Assembly (NCBI GenBank): GCA_937128235.1
Contig: CAKZMG010000056.1
Location: forward strand, 1 to 52,850
From: an uncultured Verrucomicrobiales bacterium
GTDB lineage: Bacteria; Verrucomicrobiota; Verrucomicrobiia; Verrucomicrobiales; Akkermansiaceae
Reading direction: 5' to 3'
Length of the DNA stretch: 52,850 nt
This document shows, piece after piece, positions 33,962 to 42,532 of this stretch; the first letter of the stretch is position 1, and each line of letters starts with the position of its first letter. Below the pieces are notes generated by a model. The model searched no databases. It had not been told where the DNA came from and worked only from the letters and a program-made list of their open reading frames with translations. The position numbers and the translations under genes are program-made.

Positions 33962-34012
33962 AAGAAGTTAAACTCTTTTATTTTGCAGCTGGATAGTCTA
34001 TAGGGTTTGGCG

Positions 34013-35221
34013 ATGAAGAATGAGCCTAAATTTGCGAGTGAACCCTACCGAGTGTTTTTCCCAGTAGCTATTTTGGCAAGTGTGCTTGGGGTGATGTTGT
34101 GGCCGATGTTTTATGGTGAGTACATCAGTTTTTATCCATCGTTAGCCCATGCTAGGATGATGATTGAGGGGTTTGTGGGAGGATTTGCGATTGGTTTTCT
34201 GGGGACGGCAATGCCGAAGATGCTGGGAGTTCAGACGTTTAGATTATGGCAGGTGCTGCTCATGCTGGCGCTGCATCTGAGCTTGTGTGTAGCGCACCTG
34301 CTGGGTAAGTGGCAGCTTGGTGATGGTGTATTCGTAGCGCTAATGGCGCTCATGTTTAGCATCCTGATCCCCAGAATAATGCAGCGTAAACAACTTCCGC
34401 CTCCTGGAATGGTACTGGCGGGGATGGGATTGCTTTGCGGGATGTTCGGAGCGTTCTGGGGTGCGTTTTTAGAGGATTATGATGGGAGCTATTATGGGTT
34501 TTTGTTTAGTCAGAGATTGCTGTATCAGGCGTTTATTTTACTGCCTCTGTTAGGTGTGGGGAGCTTTATGTTCCCGATGATTTTAGAGACTGAGGATAAA
34601 GGCAAGCTGAGTGGTAAAGCGTGGCGTAGGAGAGCATATCTGGCATGGATAGCCGGTGTGCTGATCATCGGTTCTTACTGGTTTGAAGTGATGGGCTACA
34701 CGCGCGCTATGTCTGGGTGCAGGTTTATCATTGCGGGGTTATGGTTTGCTAGTGAATGCAATTGCCTGAGGTGGAAGGTGGGCAGAGGAGTGATGGCACA
34801 GAGCCTGCGCGCAGGGATAGGCTGCGTGCTTTTAGCATTGCTGGCAGTAGCTCTAGTGAACAAACAGAAGGTGGCACTGGATCATATTTTATACATCGGT
34901 GGGTTCGGTTTAGTAACAATGATAGTGGCGACGCGGGTGATCTTTGGGCACAGTGGGCAGGGTGATAAATTTAAACGCTGGATCAAGCCGCTGGTGGTGT
35001 GTGTGGCACTACTTTTATTAGGTATGGCGACTCGGGTATCCGCAGATTTTATCCCAGTGATGCGCATTTCTCACCACGTCTATGCAGCCATTTGCTGGGT
35101 GGTGGTGAGCGTGATCTGGGGGATCGCTATCTTGCCTTCTGTTAGAAAATTACCTCCAGAGAAAAAGGAGATGAAGGCTAAGAAGGGCTTCGATATGATG
35201 GATGTGGATTTTAGGAAGTAG
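34013..35221 (+). CDS. NnrS family membrane protein
   Basis: 402 residues from the ATG at 34013 (the track ORF begins at a TTG two codons earlier). About twelve hydrophobic helices are seen. The NnrS hallmark 'PYRVFFPVAILASVLGVMLWP' at the N-terminus is followed by 'HARMMIEGFVGGFAIGFLGTAMPKM', containing the conserved His of the family. NnrS proteins are haem- and copper-containing membrane proteins linked to nitric-oxide stress. No denitrification gene is present here. It lies 51 bases after the sulfatase gene and is convergent with mtfA. Confidence 0.88.
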   Translation: MKNEPKFASEPYRVFFPVAILASVLGVMLWPMFYGEYISFYPSLAHARMMIEGFVGGFAIGFLGTAMPKMLGVQTFRLWQVLLMLALHLSLCVAHLLGKWQLGDGVFVALMALMFSILIPRIMQRKQLPPPGMVLAGMGLLCGMFGAFWGAFLEDYDGSYYGFLFSQRLLYQAFILLPLLGVGSFMFPMILETEDKGKLSGKAWRRRAYLAWIAGVLIIGSYWFEVMGYTRAMSGCRFIIAGLWFASECNCLRWKVGRGVMAQSLRAGIGCVLLALLAVALVNKQKVALDHILYIGGFGLVTMIVATRVIFGHSGQGDKFKRWIKPLVVCVALLLLGMATRVSADFIPVMRISHHVYAAICWVVVSVIWGIAILPSVRKLPPEKKEMKAKKGFDMMDVDFRK

Positions 35222-35231
35222 GGAAATTAAA

Positions 35232-36044
35232 TTACTGCCATTCTAGTGGATTCACTCCGTAGTATTTTACCAGTAGGTCATAGAGTTCTGGGTGTTTTTC
35301 TTGGAGTTGGTCTGGCTTTTCGTAGAAGGTCTCGGTAGCTACTGCGAAAAATTCTGCTGGGTTAGTGGCACCGTATGAGTCTAGGACGGTGCGTTTATTT
35401 TTGTTGCTGCGATCGATGAGAGATTGAAATTCTGGCTTCATAATGGTCGCCCATTCTTTGTAGCAGCCCTTGGTTTCTAATAGCGGGACACCGTCTCCTG
35501 CTCCGTCTTCTTGGTCGAGTTGGTGTGAGAATTCATGAATAGTTACGTTGTGCCCGTCTTCGGTGTTTCTTCCGCCGCTGACTACGCTTGCCCAGGAGAG
35601 AACTACGGAGCCTGTGGTCCAGCTTTCTCCGAGACGAACGGACTGCTCACCGTTTTCGCCAGTGGCGATGTAGGCTTCTGGGTAGAGGCGGATGGTGCGG
35701 AGTTTGGCATAGAGATCATGCGGTTTTCTGAGTAGTAGGAGGCACGCCTGAGCCGCGATGACACGCTGCATGTGGGGGGTGACTTCTTCTAGCCCGCCAC
35801 AGGGCTCGAAGGCTTTTTCTGAGATGAAGACATGGATGAGTCCTTCTAGTTCTTGCTGGAGCTCGTGTGGCAGGGTGAGGTAGAGCGGGAAGTCAGCTCC
35901 TAGCTCGGCGCGCTGCTCTGGTGTGAGACGCTGCTGCGCGATGGTGTGCCGGCGGATCATGCGATTGCGTTTGATCCTGCGTATCATCAACATGGGGATG
36001 AGAAAGAGGAGGCCAAAGAGGATGATTTTGATGAAGGGTCCCAT
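35232..36044 (-). CDS. mtfA: MtfA-type zinc metallopeptidase
   Basis: 270 residues. An N-terminal hydrophobic helix (about 5-20, 'IILFGLLFLIPMLMI') precedes the peptidase domain. The zinc motif is 'HEFSHQLDQEDGAGDG' (HExxH with an upstream 'EDGHNVT'), and a further 'PAEFFAVATETFYEKP' supplies the third ligand. MtfA (peptidase family M90) cleaves or binds regulators such as Mlc in E. coli; here a membrane-anchored form is predicted. It is convergent with NnrS at 10 bases and has two copies of the dispersed GAGGTAAG motif directly upstream of its start. Confidence 0.92.
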   Translation of the reverse strand: MGPFIKIILFGLLFLIPMLMIRRIKRNRMIRRHTIAQQRLTPEQRAELGADFPLYLTLPHELQQELEGLIHVFISEKAFEPCGGLEEVTPHMQRVIAAQACLLLLRKPHDLYAKLRTIRLYPEAYIATGENGEQSVRLGESWTTGSVVLSWASVVSGGRNTEDGHNVTIHEFSHQLDQEDGAGDGVPLLETKGCYKEWATIMKPEFQSLIDRSNKNKRTVLDSYGATNPAEFFAVATETFYEKPDQLQEKHPELYDLLVKYYGVNPLEWQ

Positions 36045-36056
36045 TTTTTATTAATG

Positions 36057-36091
36057 TTAGAGGTAAGTTTTTTAGCTGGAGGTAAGTTTTT
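36057..36091 (+). repeat. Tandem pair of the dispersed motif (TTAGAGGTAAGTTTTTT, TGGAGGTAAGTTTTT)
   Basis: Two adjacent copies in the 58-base gap between the mtfA and hisA genes, 19 bases apart from core to core. A CTGTTAGA octamer (36100-36107) overlaps the hisA stop codon just beyond them, so both over-represented words occur together here. Confidence 0.8.
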
Positions 36092-36102
36092 CCGAGTGGC
36101 TG

Positions 36103-36879
36103 TTAGATGCTACTAGAGTTCCATTCGGTGAGTTCTGTTAGAGTGATGCCTTTTCCTCCGAAGATGTCTAGCGCGCTGCCTACGGTGATGTCCACATTGC
36201 CCTGGCTGTGCTGCTGGGTGAGGTGGATGTCTGCCATGGTGGCGGCTCCGCCAGCGTAGGTGATGGGTAGCTGAGCCCACTGTCCTAAGGTCTCCACTAG
36301 CTCATGGTCTATGCCTTTGCAGAGACCTTCTACATCGGCGGCATGGATGAGTAGCTCGTCACAGTGCTGGGCGATGTGATCTAGATTATCTGGTGTGATG
36401 TGGAGATCTGTTAGAGTCTGCCAGCGGTTCATAGCAACTGTCCATCCACTGTCTGTGCGGCGGCATGAGAGGTCTATGACGAGCTTTTCTTTGCCAATTT
36501 CTGCGCTTAGCTGGGTGAGTCTTTCTGGTAGGAAGGTGCCGTCTGGGGCGAAGAGCCATGAGGTGACGATGATGTGTGAGGCTCCTGCAGTGAGCCAATC
36601 TGATGCATTTTCTATGGTGATGCCTCCACCTATCTGCATGCCATCTGGCCAGGCGGCAAGTGCGTTGAGTGCGGCTTGCTTATTCTCTGGTGTCTGCCCT
36701 AGCTGGATGATGTGCCCACCAGTGAGCTGATGCTCGCGGTAAAGATCAGCATAGTCTGCGGAGGATTTCTCTGATACAAAGTTTTCTCGCAGGGTGCTAT
36801 CATCATCGGTGAGTGTTCCCCCGATGATTTGTTTTACTTTGCCGTCGTGGAGGTCGATACAGGGTCTAAATTTTGTCAT
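36103..36879 (-). CDS. hisA: Phosphoribosylformimino-5-aminoimidazole carboxamide ribotide isomerase, eukaryote-like form
   Basis: 258 residues, a (beta/alpha)8 barrel. 'FRPCIDLHDGKVKQIIGGTL', 'SADYADLYREHQLTGGHIIQLG', 'GMQIGGGI', 'GASHIIVTSWLF', 'IDLSCRR' and 'VDITVGSALDIFGG' follow the fungal/plant HIS6 pattern rather than typical bacterial HisA (which has PAIDLxxGxxVRLxQG). The enzyme converts ProFAR to PRFAR in histidine synthesis. No other his gene is nearby. It is divergent from the FGE gene. The stop codon overlaps a CTGTTAGA octamer. Confidence 0.92.
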   Translation of the reverse strand: MTKFRPCIDLHDGKVKQIIGGTLTDDDSTLRENFVSEKSSADYADLYREHQLTGGHIIQLGQTPENKQAALNALAAWPDGMQIGGGITIENASDWLTAGASHIIVTSWLFAPDGTFLPERLTQLSAEIGKEKLVIDLSCRRTDSGWTVAMNRWQTLTDLHITPDNLDHIAQHCDELLIHAADVEGLCKGIDHELVETLGQWAQLPITYAGGAATMADIHLTQQHSQGNVDITVGSALDIFGGKGITLTELTEWNSSSI

Positions 36880-36918
36880 GTGCTTGCTTTGCTGTGGATG
36901 AACGTTACAGTGTGCGTG

Positions 36919-38385
36919 ATGAGAAGCAAGTTGAAGATTTTAGCAGCGTTGAGCCTGGTGGTGATGCCTAGCTGTAAGGATACAGCTGAGGTAGTATTAC
37001 CACCTGCTGAGAGTGAAGTAGGTAAGGCTGAGTCAGCTAAGGCGAAGGCTGAGAGGGAGGCTGCTGAAGCTCAAGAGAAGACGCGGGCTAAGCTACAGAA
37101 AGCGGTGCAGAATCTGGATAATTATACGAAAGAGGGGCTAGAGAAGGACACTGAGATGGATCCATTTATCAAGAATGCGATGCTAATGGCGATGGAGCAG
37201 AAGGAGGAGCGGAAGCGTAAGAAAGAGGAGGAGAAACGCGAGCTGATGGCCAGAGAGAAGGGGGCTGGTGAGTTGCTCAGCCAGATCGACCTTGAGAAAA
37301 AAACCTTAGCTGCGGCTGAAGCAGAAATTCAACAAATAGCCGCTGAACAGAAGCTGCGAGAGGACGCAGAGCGTGCTACTAAAAACGCAACCGCAGCACC
37401 AGGAATGGTGTGGGTGCCTGGAGGTAAGTATTTGCGCGGGAGTAAGGATTTAAAAGCGGGGCACAGACAGCAGTATGGTGAGGAGTTCCCAGCGCATCTG
37501 GTAGAAGTGGATGGATTTTACATGGATGCCACGGAGGTGACGAATGCGCAGTTTGCGGAGTTTGTGAAGGCGACAGGCTATAAGACCTTGGCGGAAGTGG
37601 GTCTCAAAGCAGAAGATTTCCCACAAGCGAGACCACAAGATTTACAAGGTGGTGCAAATGTATTTAAAAAGACGAAAGGTAAGATAGATCCTTGGGTGGG
37701 TTCTGCTTGGAGATGGTGGAGTTTCACACCGGGAGCTACATGGAAAACACCGGAGGGTCCAGGCTCTGACATCAAAGATAAGATGGATCACCCTGTGACC
37801 TGCGTAAATTATGATGATGCTCAGGCATATGCGAAGTGGGCTGGTAAACGTCTGCCTACGGAGGCGGAATGGGAGCGAGCAGCGAGGGCTGGGCAGCATG
37901 GTGTAAAATATACTTGGGGCGATGAAATGAAGGTGGATGGAAAGTGGATGGCGAATGTCTATCAGGGAGAATTTCCAAGTAGTGTGAAAGCTGAGGATGG
38001 CTTTATTTTAACTGCTCCAGTGAAAAGCTACCCGCCAAATGCGTGGGGGCTCTATGAGATGGCGGGAAATGTCTGGGAAATTTGTAATGATTATTATCAC
38101 CCTGGTTACTATCACACCTTTGTGAAACAGCCTCATAAAAATCCGCAAGGACCTAAGAACCCAATCACTGATGCGGAGCGAATGGCGTATAATCCTGTGG
38201 CAGGGACTTGCCCAGAACCTCGTGGAGATAGCCATGTGCTGACTCATCTCCGCGTTGCGAAAGGTGGATCATTTTTATGTAGCTCGCAGTATTGTATGAG
38301 ATTTAGACCCGCTGCGAGACATCATCATGAGGTGCTGACTCCCAGCCAGCATACTGGATTCCGCTGTGTGAAAGATGAGAATTAG
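36919..38385 (+). CDS. Exported formylglycine-generating enzyme (SUMF1/FGE family)
   Basis: 488 residues from the ATG at 36919; the track ORF adds 30 unlikely residues overlapping hisA. A signal with a lipobox-like 'SLVVMPSC' (Cys about 16) is followed by a Glu/Lys coiled coil (about 25-140). The FGE domain starts at 'GMVWVPGGKYLRGS' and has 'DATEVTNAQFAEFV', 'HPVTCVNYDDAQAYAKWAGKRLPTEAEWE' and 'WGLYEMAGNVWEICND'. The copper-binding cysteines of true FGE are both present: C454 and C459 in 'GGSFLCSSQYCMRFR'. It should convert the CxPxR cysteine of sulfatases to formylglycine. Confidence 0.92.
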   Translation: MRSKLKILAALSLVVMPSCKDTAEVVLPPAESEVGKAESAKAKAEREAAEAQEKTRAKLQKAVQNLDNYTKEGLEKDTEMDPFIKNAMLMAMEQKEERKRKKEEEKRELMAREKGAGELLSQIDLEKKTLAAAEAEIQQIAAEQKLREDAERATKNATAAPGMVWVPGGKYLRGSKDLKAGHRQQYGEEFPAHLVEVDGFYMDATEVTNAQFAEFVKATGYKTLAEVGLKAEDFPQARPQDLQGGANVFKKTKGKIDPWVGSAWRWWSFTPGATWKTPEGPGSDIKDKMDHPVTCVNYDDAQAYAKWAGKRLPTEAEWERAARAGQHGVKYTWGDEMKVDGKWMANVYQGEFPSSVKAEDGFILTAPVKSYPPNAWGLYEMAGNVWEICNDYYHPGYYHTFVKQPHKNPQGPKNPITDAERMAYNPVAGTCPEPRGDSHVLTHLRVAKGGSFLCSSQYCMRFRPAARHHHEVLTPSQHTGFRCVKDEN

Positions 38386-38402
38386 ATATTTTTCGATTAG
38401 TT

Positions 38403-38822
38403 ATGGGCAAAAAAGTACAAACAATATTACTTGGTAAAGGGTTGGATGATTTGCCTTTTGGGGCGAGTCAGGCAGATGTGGAGGCTGTGTTGGGAAAGGC
38501 AGAGGAGACTGATGAGCTGGATATGCGAGGCGAGAAGTCTATAGCTTGGCATTACTGGGAGCTGGGTATTTCTCTAAACTTTGATGAAGGGCAGGAGTTT
38601 CGGCTGAGTTCTATTGATGTGGCGGCACCTGAGGTTGAGATTTTTGGCGAGGCTCTCATCGGGCGGAGCAGAGAGGATGTGAAGGAATTTCTTGCCAAGC
38701 AAAACATCGGTGAGTCAGTAGATGAGGTGCAACGTGGATTGATCTATCCAGATGCGAACTTGAGCTTGTGGTTCAATGGTGGTGATCTGGAGGAAATCCA
38801 GTGGGGTGTCATTGAAGAATAA
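38403..38822 (+). CDS. Hypothetical acidic protein linked to the FGE gene
   Basis: 139 residues, acidic, no signal peptide or transmembrane helix. It has two apparent repeats of a strand-turn-helix pattern: 'LPFGASQADVEAVLGKAEET' and 'LIGRSREDVKEFLAKQN'. The pattern 'PFGASxxDVxxxLGxPxE' resembles small bacterial proteins of unknown function that bind partners in secretion or immunity systems, but I would not assign one. It starts 17 bases after the FGE stop and likely shares its transcript; a strong terminator follows. Confidence 0.65.
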   Translation: MGKKVQTILLGKGLDDLPFGASQADVEAVLGKAEETDELDMRGEKSIAWHYWELGISLNFDEGQEFRLSSIDVAAPEVEIFGEALIGRSREDVKEFLAKQNIGESVDEVQRGLIYPDANLSLWFNGGDLEEIQWGVIEE

Positions 38823-38956
38823 ATATTCGTGTATTATATTTATCATCAGATTGTTGTGATGTGAGAAAAAACTCTATTTTTTAATAGACAGGTATTTAGA
38901 TGTGGGGCATATTGCTCACGCCACCTTGAGGCAATAAAGCAAAACGACACACACAC

Positions 38957-38994
38957 TTTGGCGGAGAACTTCGGTTCTTCGCCAAAAGCTTTTC
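38957..38994 (+). terminator. Strong rho-independent terminator
   Basis: TTTGGCGGAGAAC and GTTCTTCGCCAAA form a 13-bp stem with one G-T wobble and a TTCG tetraloop, followed by 'aagcttttc'. It ends the FGE-linked transcript, 135 bases after the last stop. The intervening sequence contains no gene. Confidence 0.85.
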
Positions 38995-39064
38995 TATGAG
39001 AGGAAATCACCAGTTCATGAAAAATATTGCATTCTGGTAAGAAATTATTGTTAGATTTGCAGGT

Positions 39065-39493
39065 ATGAAAAAGGTTATCATAGGGCGTGACGAGATGATT
39101 AAATTTCCTGCTCTGGGAAATGGCGAGATGCGTGCAGTGGATGGACGTGTAGATACTGGTGCGAGGACATCCTCTATGCATGCCTCTAATATATTGGTGT
39201 TTGAGAAAGAAGGAGTGCAATGGGTAAGATTTGATTTTGAGGAATACGAAGGGCTGGAAGCGAGACTCTGGAAACAGAAGTATGTGCGTAGCTCGAATGG
39301 GAAAAAACAAAGTAGGTATTTTATTAAAACAAAGATCGAGTTTGCCAACGGGAAGAAATATCCGATTACGATGAGTTTGACAGATCGCTCAAAGATGAAA
39401 TTTCCCGTGCTACTGGGCAGGAGACTTCTTGCGGGTAAATTTCTTGTGGATGTGGGGAAGATGTTCCTTCTAGGTAAGCATGGTGAAAACTGA
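39065..39493 (+). CDS. RimK-linked retropepsin-like (DUF785) putative protease
   Basis: 142 residues. 'VDGRVDTGARTSSMHAS' carries the D-T-G-A of aspartic-protease-like DUF785 proteins, and 'KFPVLLGRRLLAGKFLVDV' is the family's C-terminal block. They are annotated as ATP-dependent zinc proteases but the fold is retropepsin-like; a single domain would act as a dimer. Family members are frequently fused or adjacent to RimK ATP-grasp genes, but no such gene is near here. Cytoplasmic; start at the ATG 39065 (MKKVIIGRDE). Confidence 0.88.
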   Translation: MKKVIIGRDEMIKFPALGNGEMRAVDGRVDTGARTSSMHASNILVFEKEGVQWVRFDFEEYEGLEARLWKQKYVRSSNGKKQSRYFIKTKIEFANGKKYPITMSLTDRSKMKFPVLLGRRLLAGKFLVDVGKMFLLGKHGEN

Positions 39494-39586
39494 CGGACTG
39501 TATGAATTGCTCATTGTTGGGAATGCTTTGAAGTGAACTTAAATCAGCCTTGACCATTCTCAGGTGCTCGGCTTGACTGCGTGCTT

Positions 39587-40837
39587 ATGAAAATTTTAGT
39601 AGTAGGTAAAGGTGGACGTGAGCACGCGCTGATCACGGCGATGCATGAGTCAGCGACGCAGACAGAAATCTATAGTTTCCCAGGGAGCGATGCCATTTCC
39701 GAGTTGGCGGAGGTGGTAAATGTAGATGGCTTAGAATCGCTTATCAGCTGGATGAAGCAGAATGAAATTGATCTCTGTGTGGCTGGTGAAGAGAGCTATC
39801 TGGTGACTGGCGAAGGGCTGGCTAATCTTTGCGAAAAAGAGGGCATTCCTTGCTGGGGACCACATTTACAGTCCGCTCAGCTAGAGGCGTCTAAGGAATT
39901 TGCGAAAGAATTTATGCAACGCCATGACATCCCTACCGGTGGAGCGACTGGCTGCGCGGATGCTGATGAGGCGCGTGCTGCGATCAATGGAATTTACCCA
40001 ACTGTGCTGAAGTTCGATGGACTCGCGGCTGGAAAAGGCGTAGCTGTCTGTGCGGATGAGGCCTCTGCTGAGGAATTTATCCAAGAAGTCATGGTGGAGC
40101 GGAAATTTGGTGAAGGCAGACTGCTCGTAGAGGAATGTCTCGTAGGTCCAGAGGTAAGTATTTTCGCCGCAGTGGTGGATGGTGAATATCACATTTTCAC
40201 CCCAGCGAGAGACTACAAACGGGCTCTCGATGAAGATGCAGGACCGAATACAGGAGGAATGGGGGCGGTGGCTTCTCGTCAATTGATTGATGCAGAGTTG
40301 CTCAGTCAGATCGAAGCAACGATCGTGAAACCCACTGTAAACGGACTAGTGAAAGATTGCTTGCCCTACCGAGGATTCATTTATTTCGGCTTAATGATCA
40401 CAGCAGAAGGACCTAAAATTATCGAGTATAACTGCCGTTTCGGCGATCCAGAGTGCCAGGCAGTGATGCCGCTTGTAGGCGGTGATTTGGCTGCCTTTTG
40501 TGCTGAAGGAGCTAGAGGTAAGCTTTCTCCTGAATTACTAAGTTTCAGCGATGGGTGGTCAGTCTGTCTAGTGCGCGCATCAGCGGGATACCCAGAGAGC
40601 TCACGTAGTGGTGATGTCATCTCAGGGATAGAAAATGTTAAAAATGCGAGAGTTTATCACGCAGGGACGAAGAAAAATGCTGAAGGAGACTGGGAAACGA
40701 ATGGCGGCAGAGTGCTGGCTGTTGTCTCAGGAGGGGAGACTCGTGCAGAGGCTGTAAGAGCTGCTTACGATGAGCTGGAAAACGTTATTTTTGATGGGAT
40801 GCAGAGCAGATCAGACATTGGTGTGTTTAACTTTTAG
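39587..40837 (+). CDS. purD: Phosphoribosylamine-glycine ligase
   Basis: 416 residues from the ATG at 39587 (MKILVVGKGGREHAL); the track begins at an upstream GTG. The ATP-grasp enzyme joins glycine to phosphoribosylamine in purine synthesis. Diagnostic segments: 'GREHAL' at the N-terminus, 'VLKFDGLAAGKGVAVC', 'LVEECLVGPEVSIFA', 'YKRALDEDAGPNTGGMGAVA', 'YRGFIYFGLMITAEGPKIIEYNCRFGDPECQ' and the C-terminal 'GRVLAVVSGG'. No other pur gene is adjacent. Two internal copies of the dispersed GAGGTAAG word occur (40151 and 40515). Confidence 0.96.
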   Translation: MKILVVGKGGREHALITAMHESATQTEIYSFPGSDAISELAEVVNVDGLESLISWMKQNEIDLCVAGEESYLVTGEGLANLCEKEGIPCWGPHLQSAQLEASKEFAKEFMQRHDIPTGGATGCADADEARAAINGIYPTVLKFDGLAAGKGVAVCADEASAEEFIQEVMVERKFGEGRLLVEECLVGPEVSIFAAVVDGEYHIFTPARDYKRALDEDAGPNTGGMGAVASRQLIDAELLSQIEATIVKPTVNGLVKDCLPYRGFIYFGLMITAEGPKIIEYNCRFGDPECQAVMPLVGGDLAAFCAEGARGKLSPELLSFSDGWSVCLVRASAGYPESSRSGDVISGIENVKNARVYHAGTKKNAEGDWETNGGRVLAVVSGGETRAEAVRAAYDELENVIFDGMQSRSDIGVFNF

Positions 40838-40854
40838 CTAGTTTCCGTATCAGA

Positions 40855-40875
40855 TACTAAACTTCTTTTTTAGTA
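40855..40875 (+). terminator. Weak hairpin after purD
   Basis: TACTAAA and TTTAGTA form a 7-bp stem with a T-rich loop (CTTCTTT), 18 bases after the purD stop. It is AT-only apart from one C-G pair, so it may be a weak terminator. Confidence 0.35.
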
Positions 40876-40990
40876 GTTATAGAAATTTTATCTTGCAGTA
40901 GCGCGTAGAATCTATATCTGAACTACTTCTGTAACTCTCTAGTGATGTTAACAGAAATATTTTTACTAAATTAGCAACAATCCACTAATC

Positions 40991-42172
40991 ATGGCAGCAA
41001 AGAAAAAAACCGCAAAAAAAGCAGTGAAGAAGTCACCTACTAAGAAGAAGGTAGCGAAGAAAACTGTGAAAAAAGTAGCTAAAAAGGCAAGCAAAAAAGC
41101 CTCAAAAAAAATAGCTAAGAAAGTAACTAAGAAGACTGCTAAAAAAGCTGTAAAGAAAGCTACTAAAAAGAAGGTTGCGAAGAAGGTTGCCAAAAAAGCA
41201 GTGAAAAAGAAGGTAGCTAAAAAGGTGAAGAAGAAAGTTGCTAAGAAGATAACCAAAAAGAAAACCGCAAAAAAAGTAGCCAAGAAGACCGTGAAAAAAG
41301 CGGTTAAAAAGGCAGCAAAAAAGAAGGTAGCAAAAAAGAAATCGGTTAAAAAGTCAGCGAAGAAAGTCACTAAAAAAGTGGCGAAGAAAAAAGTGGCGAA
41401 AAAAGCTTCTAAGAAAGTAACTAAGAAAGCCGCCAAAAAAGTATCTAAAAAGATAGCGAAGAAGAAAGCTACAAAAAAGAAAGTAGCTAAAAAAGCGGTG
41501 AAAAAGGCAACTAAAAAAGCTGTAAAAAAAGCAGTTAAGAAGCCAGCAAAGAAAGTAGCTAAAAAAGCCGCGCCCAAGAAAGCCGCGAAGAAAGCAGCTT
41601 CTAAGAAAGCCGTTAAGAAGCCTACAAAAAAAACAGCAAAGAAGGCAGCGGCTACTGTAGCCAGAAAGCCAGTTAGAACGATTGAGCTCAAGGCGACTGG
41701 TCCTGCGAAGAAAATTTCTAAGAACAAAAAAAAGCCGATCAAGCCTAGAAAACTGACAGCATTCGATAAGAAACAATACAAACGTCTCCTTGATCTCAAG
41801 GATCAACTCATTGACTCTACAGTGGGGCATACCAAGGACACGCTGATGGCTGCTACTGAAGATTTGTCTGGGTCTGGTCAGCATACGGGAGACGCAGGAA
41901 GTGATGCATACGATAGAGATCTAGCGCTGAATCTCCTCTCGAAAGAGCAAGATGCACTCTATGAAATTCAAGATGCAATCAAGCGACTAGAGAGAGGAGT
42001 TTATGGATACTGTGAAATTTCTGGTGAAAAAATCATCAAAGAACGACTCGAAGCTATCCCATTTTGCCGCCTCACGGTGCAGGTGCAGGAGCGCTGGGAA
42101 GAGAAGCACGGTAAGCTCAGATTCCGCCGTAGTGATGAGCCAGGATACACTGGAGCTACTTTAGACTACTAG
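40991..42172 (+). CDS. DksA/TraR-family protein with a histone-H1-like Lys-rich N-terminal tail
   Basis: 393 residues. Residues about 1-235 are almost entirely Lys, Ala, Val and Thr in repeats of the KKxAKK or KKAxKK type, as in bacterial histone-H1-like proteins that bind DNA. Residues about 255-390 are DksA-like: a coiled coil (FDKKQYKRLLDLKDQL...) and 'DAIKRLERGVYGYCEISGEKIIKERLEAIPFCRLTVQ'. Only one Cys remains of each CxxC pair, so the zinc site is probably not standard. DksA proteins bind the RNA polymerase secondary channel; the tail would tether this one to DNA. The opposite-strand 277-residue ORF is a shadow of the Lys repeats. Confidence 0.9.
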   Translation: MAAKKKTAKKAVKKSPTKKKVAKKTVKKVAKKASKKASKKIAKKVTKKTAKKAVKKATKKKVAKKVAKKAVKKKVAKKVKKKVAKKITKKKTAKKVAKKTVKKAVKKAAKKKVAKKKSVKKSAKKVTKKVAKKKVAKKASKKVTKKAAKKVSKKIAKKKATKKKVAKKAVKKATKKAVKKAVKKPAKKVAKKAAPKKAAKKAASKKAVKKPTKKTAKKAAATVARKPVRTIELKATGPAKKISKNKKKPIKPRKLTAFDKKQYKRLLDLKDQLIDSTVGHTKDTLMAATEDLSGSGQHTGDAGSDAYDRDLALNLLSKEQDALYEIQDAIKRLERGVYGYCEISGEKIIKERLEAIPFCRLTVQVQERWEEKHGKLRFRRSDEPGYTGATLDY

Positions 42173-42252
42173 AAATCGTCATTAGACCTAGCCATTCACT
42201 ATTTAATCAACAAATCCGAAGTAAAAAAATTAACGTAAAATGTCGGTTTCGC

Positions 42253-42280
42253 TTGACCTAAGCTCAAATCTAGGTAGTTT
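42253..42280 (+). promoter_or_regulatory. Candidate promoter of rpmG-rpsR
   Basis: TTGACC (42253-42258) and TAGTTT (42275-42280) are 16 bases apart, about 50 bases before the rpmG ATG. The -35 box is good and the -10 weak, so this is tentative. Confidence 0.35.
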
Positions 42281-42330
42281 GCGCACCCCATTACAAACCA
42301 ATTTTAAATTGATTTCAACCAATTCAAACC

Positions 42331-42504
42331 ATGCCACGCGACATCATCATCATAGAATGCACCGAAGCTAGAGGCGAAGGAAAGTCTCCTTCCCGCTACA
42401 CCACTACACGTAACAAGAAAAGTCTCAACACACCGGGACGTCTTGAGAAGAAGAAATACAATCCAGCTCTCAGACGCCGCACAGTGCACCGTGAGCTTCG
42501 ATAA
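42331..42504 (+). CDS. rpmG: 50S ribosomal protein L33
   Basis: A 57-residue protein, below the ORF-track limit. The sequence reads [15 protein letters not shown]..., then '[10 protein letters not shown]' and '[19 protein letters not shown]', which matches L33. Only one Cys is present, so it is the zinc-independent (C-minus) form. It is followed 28 bases later by rpsR and shares its C-rich coding strand. The minus-strand ORF 42304-42489 is a shadow. Confidence 0.95.
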   Translation: MPRDIIIIECTEARGEGKSPSRYTTTRNKKSLNTPGRLEKKKYNPALRRRTVHRELR

Positions 42505-42532
42505 TCATTTTCCAAATTAACTTATAAACTTT

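Noticed and set aside
40966-41799. 277-residue minus-strand ORF (Phe-rich) opposite the DksA gene
   Set aside because: It is the complement of AAG/AAA lysine repeats, giving Phe/Leu-rich low complexity; the + strand has the DksA domain.
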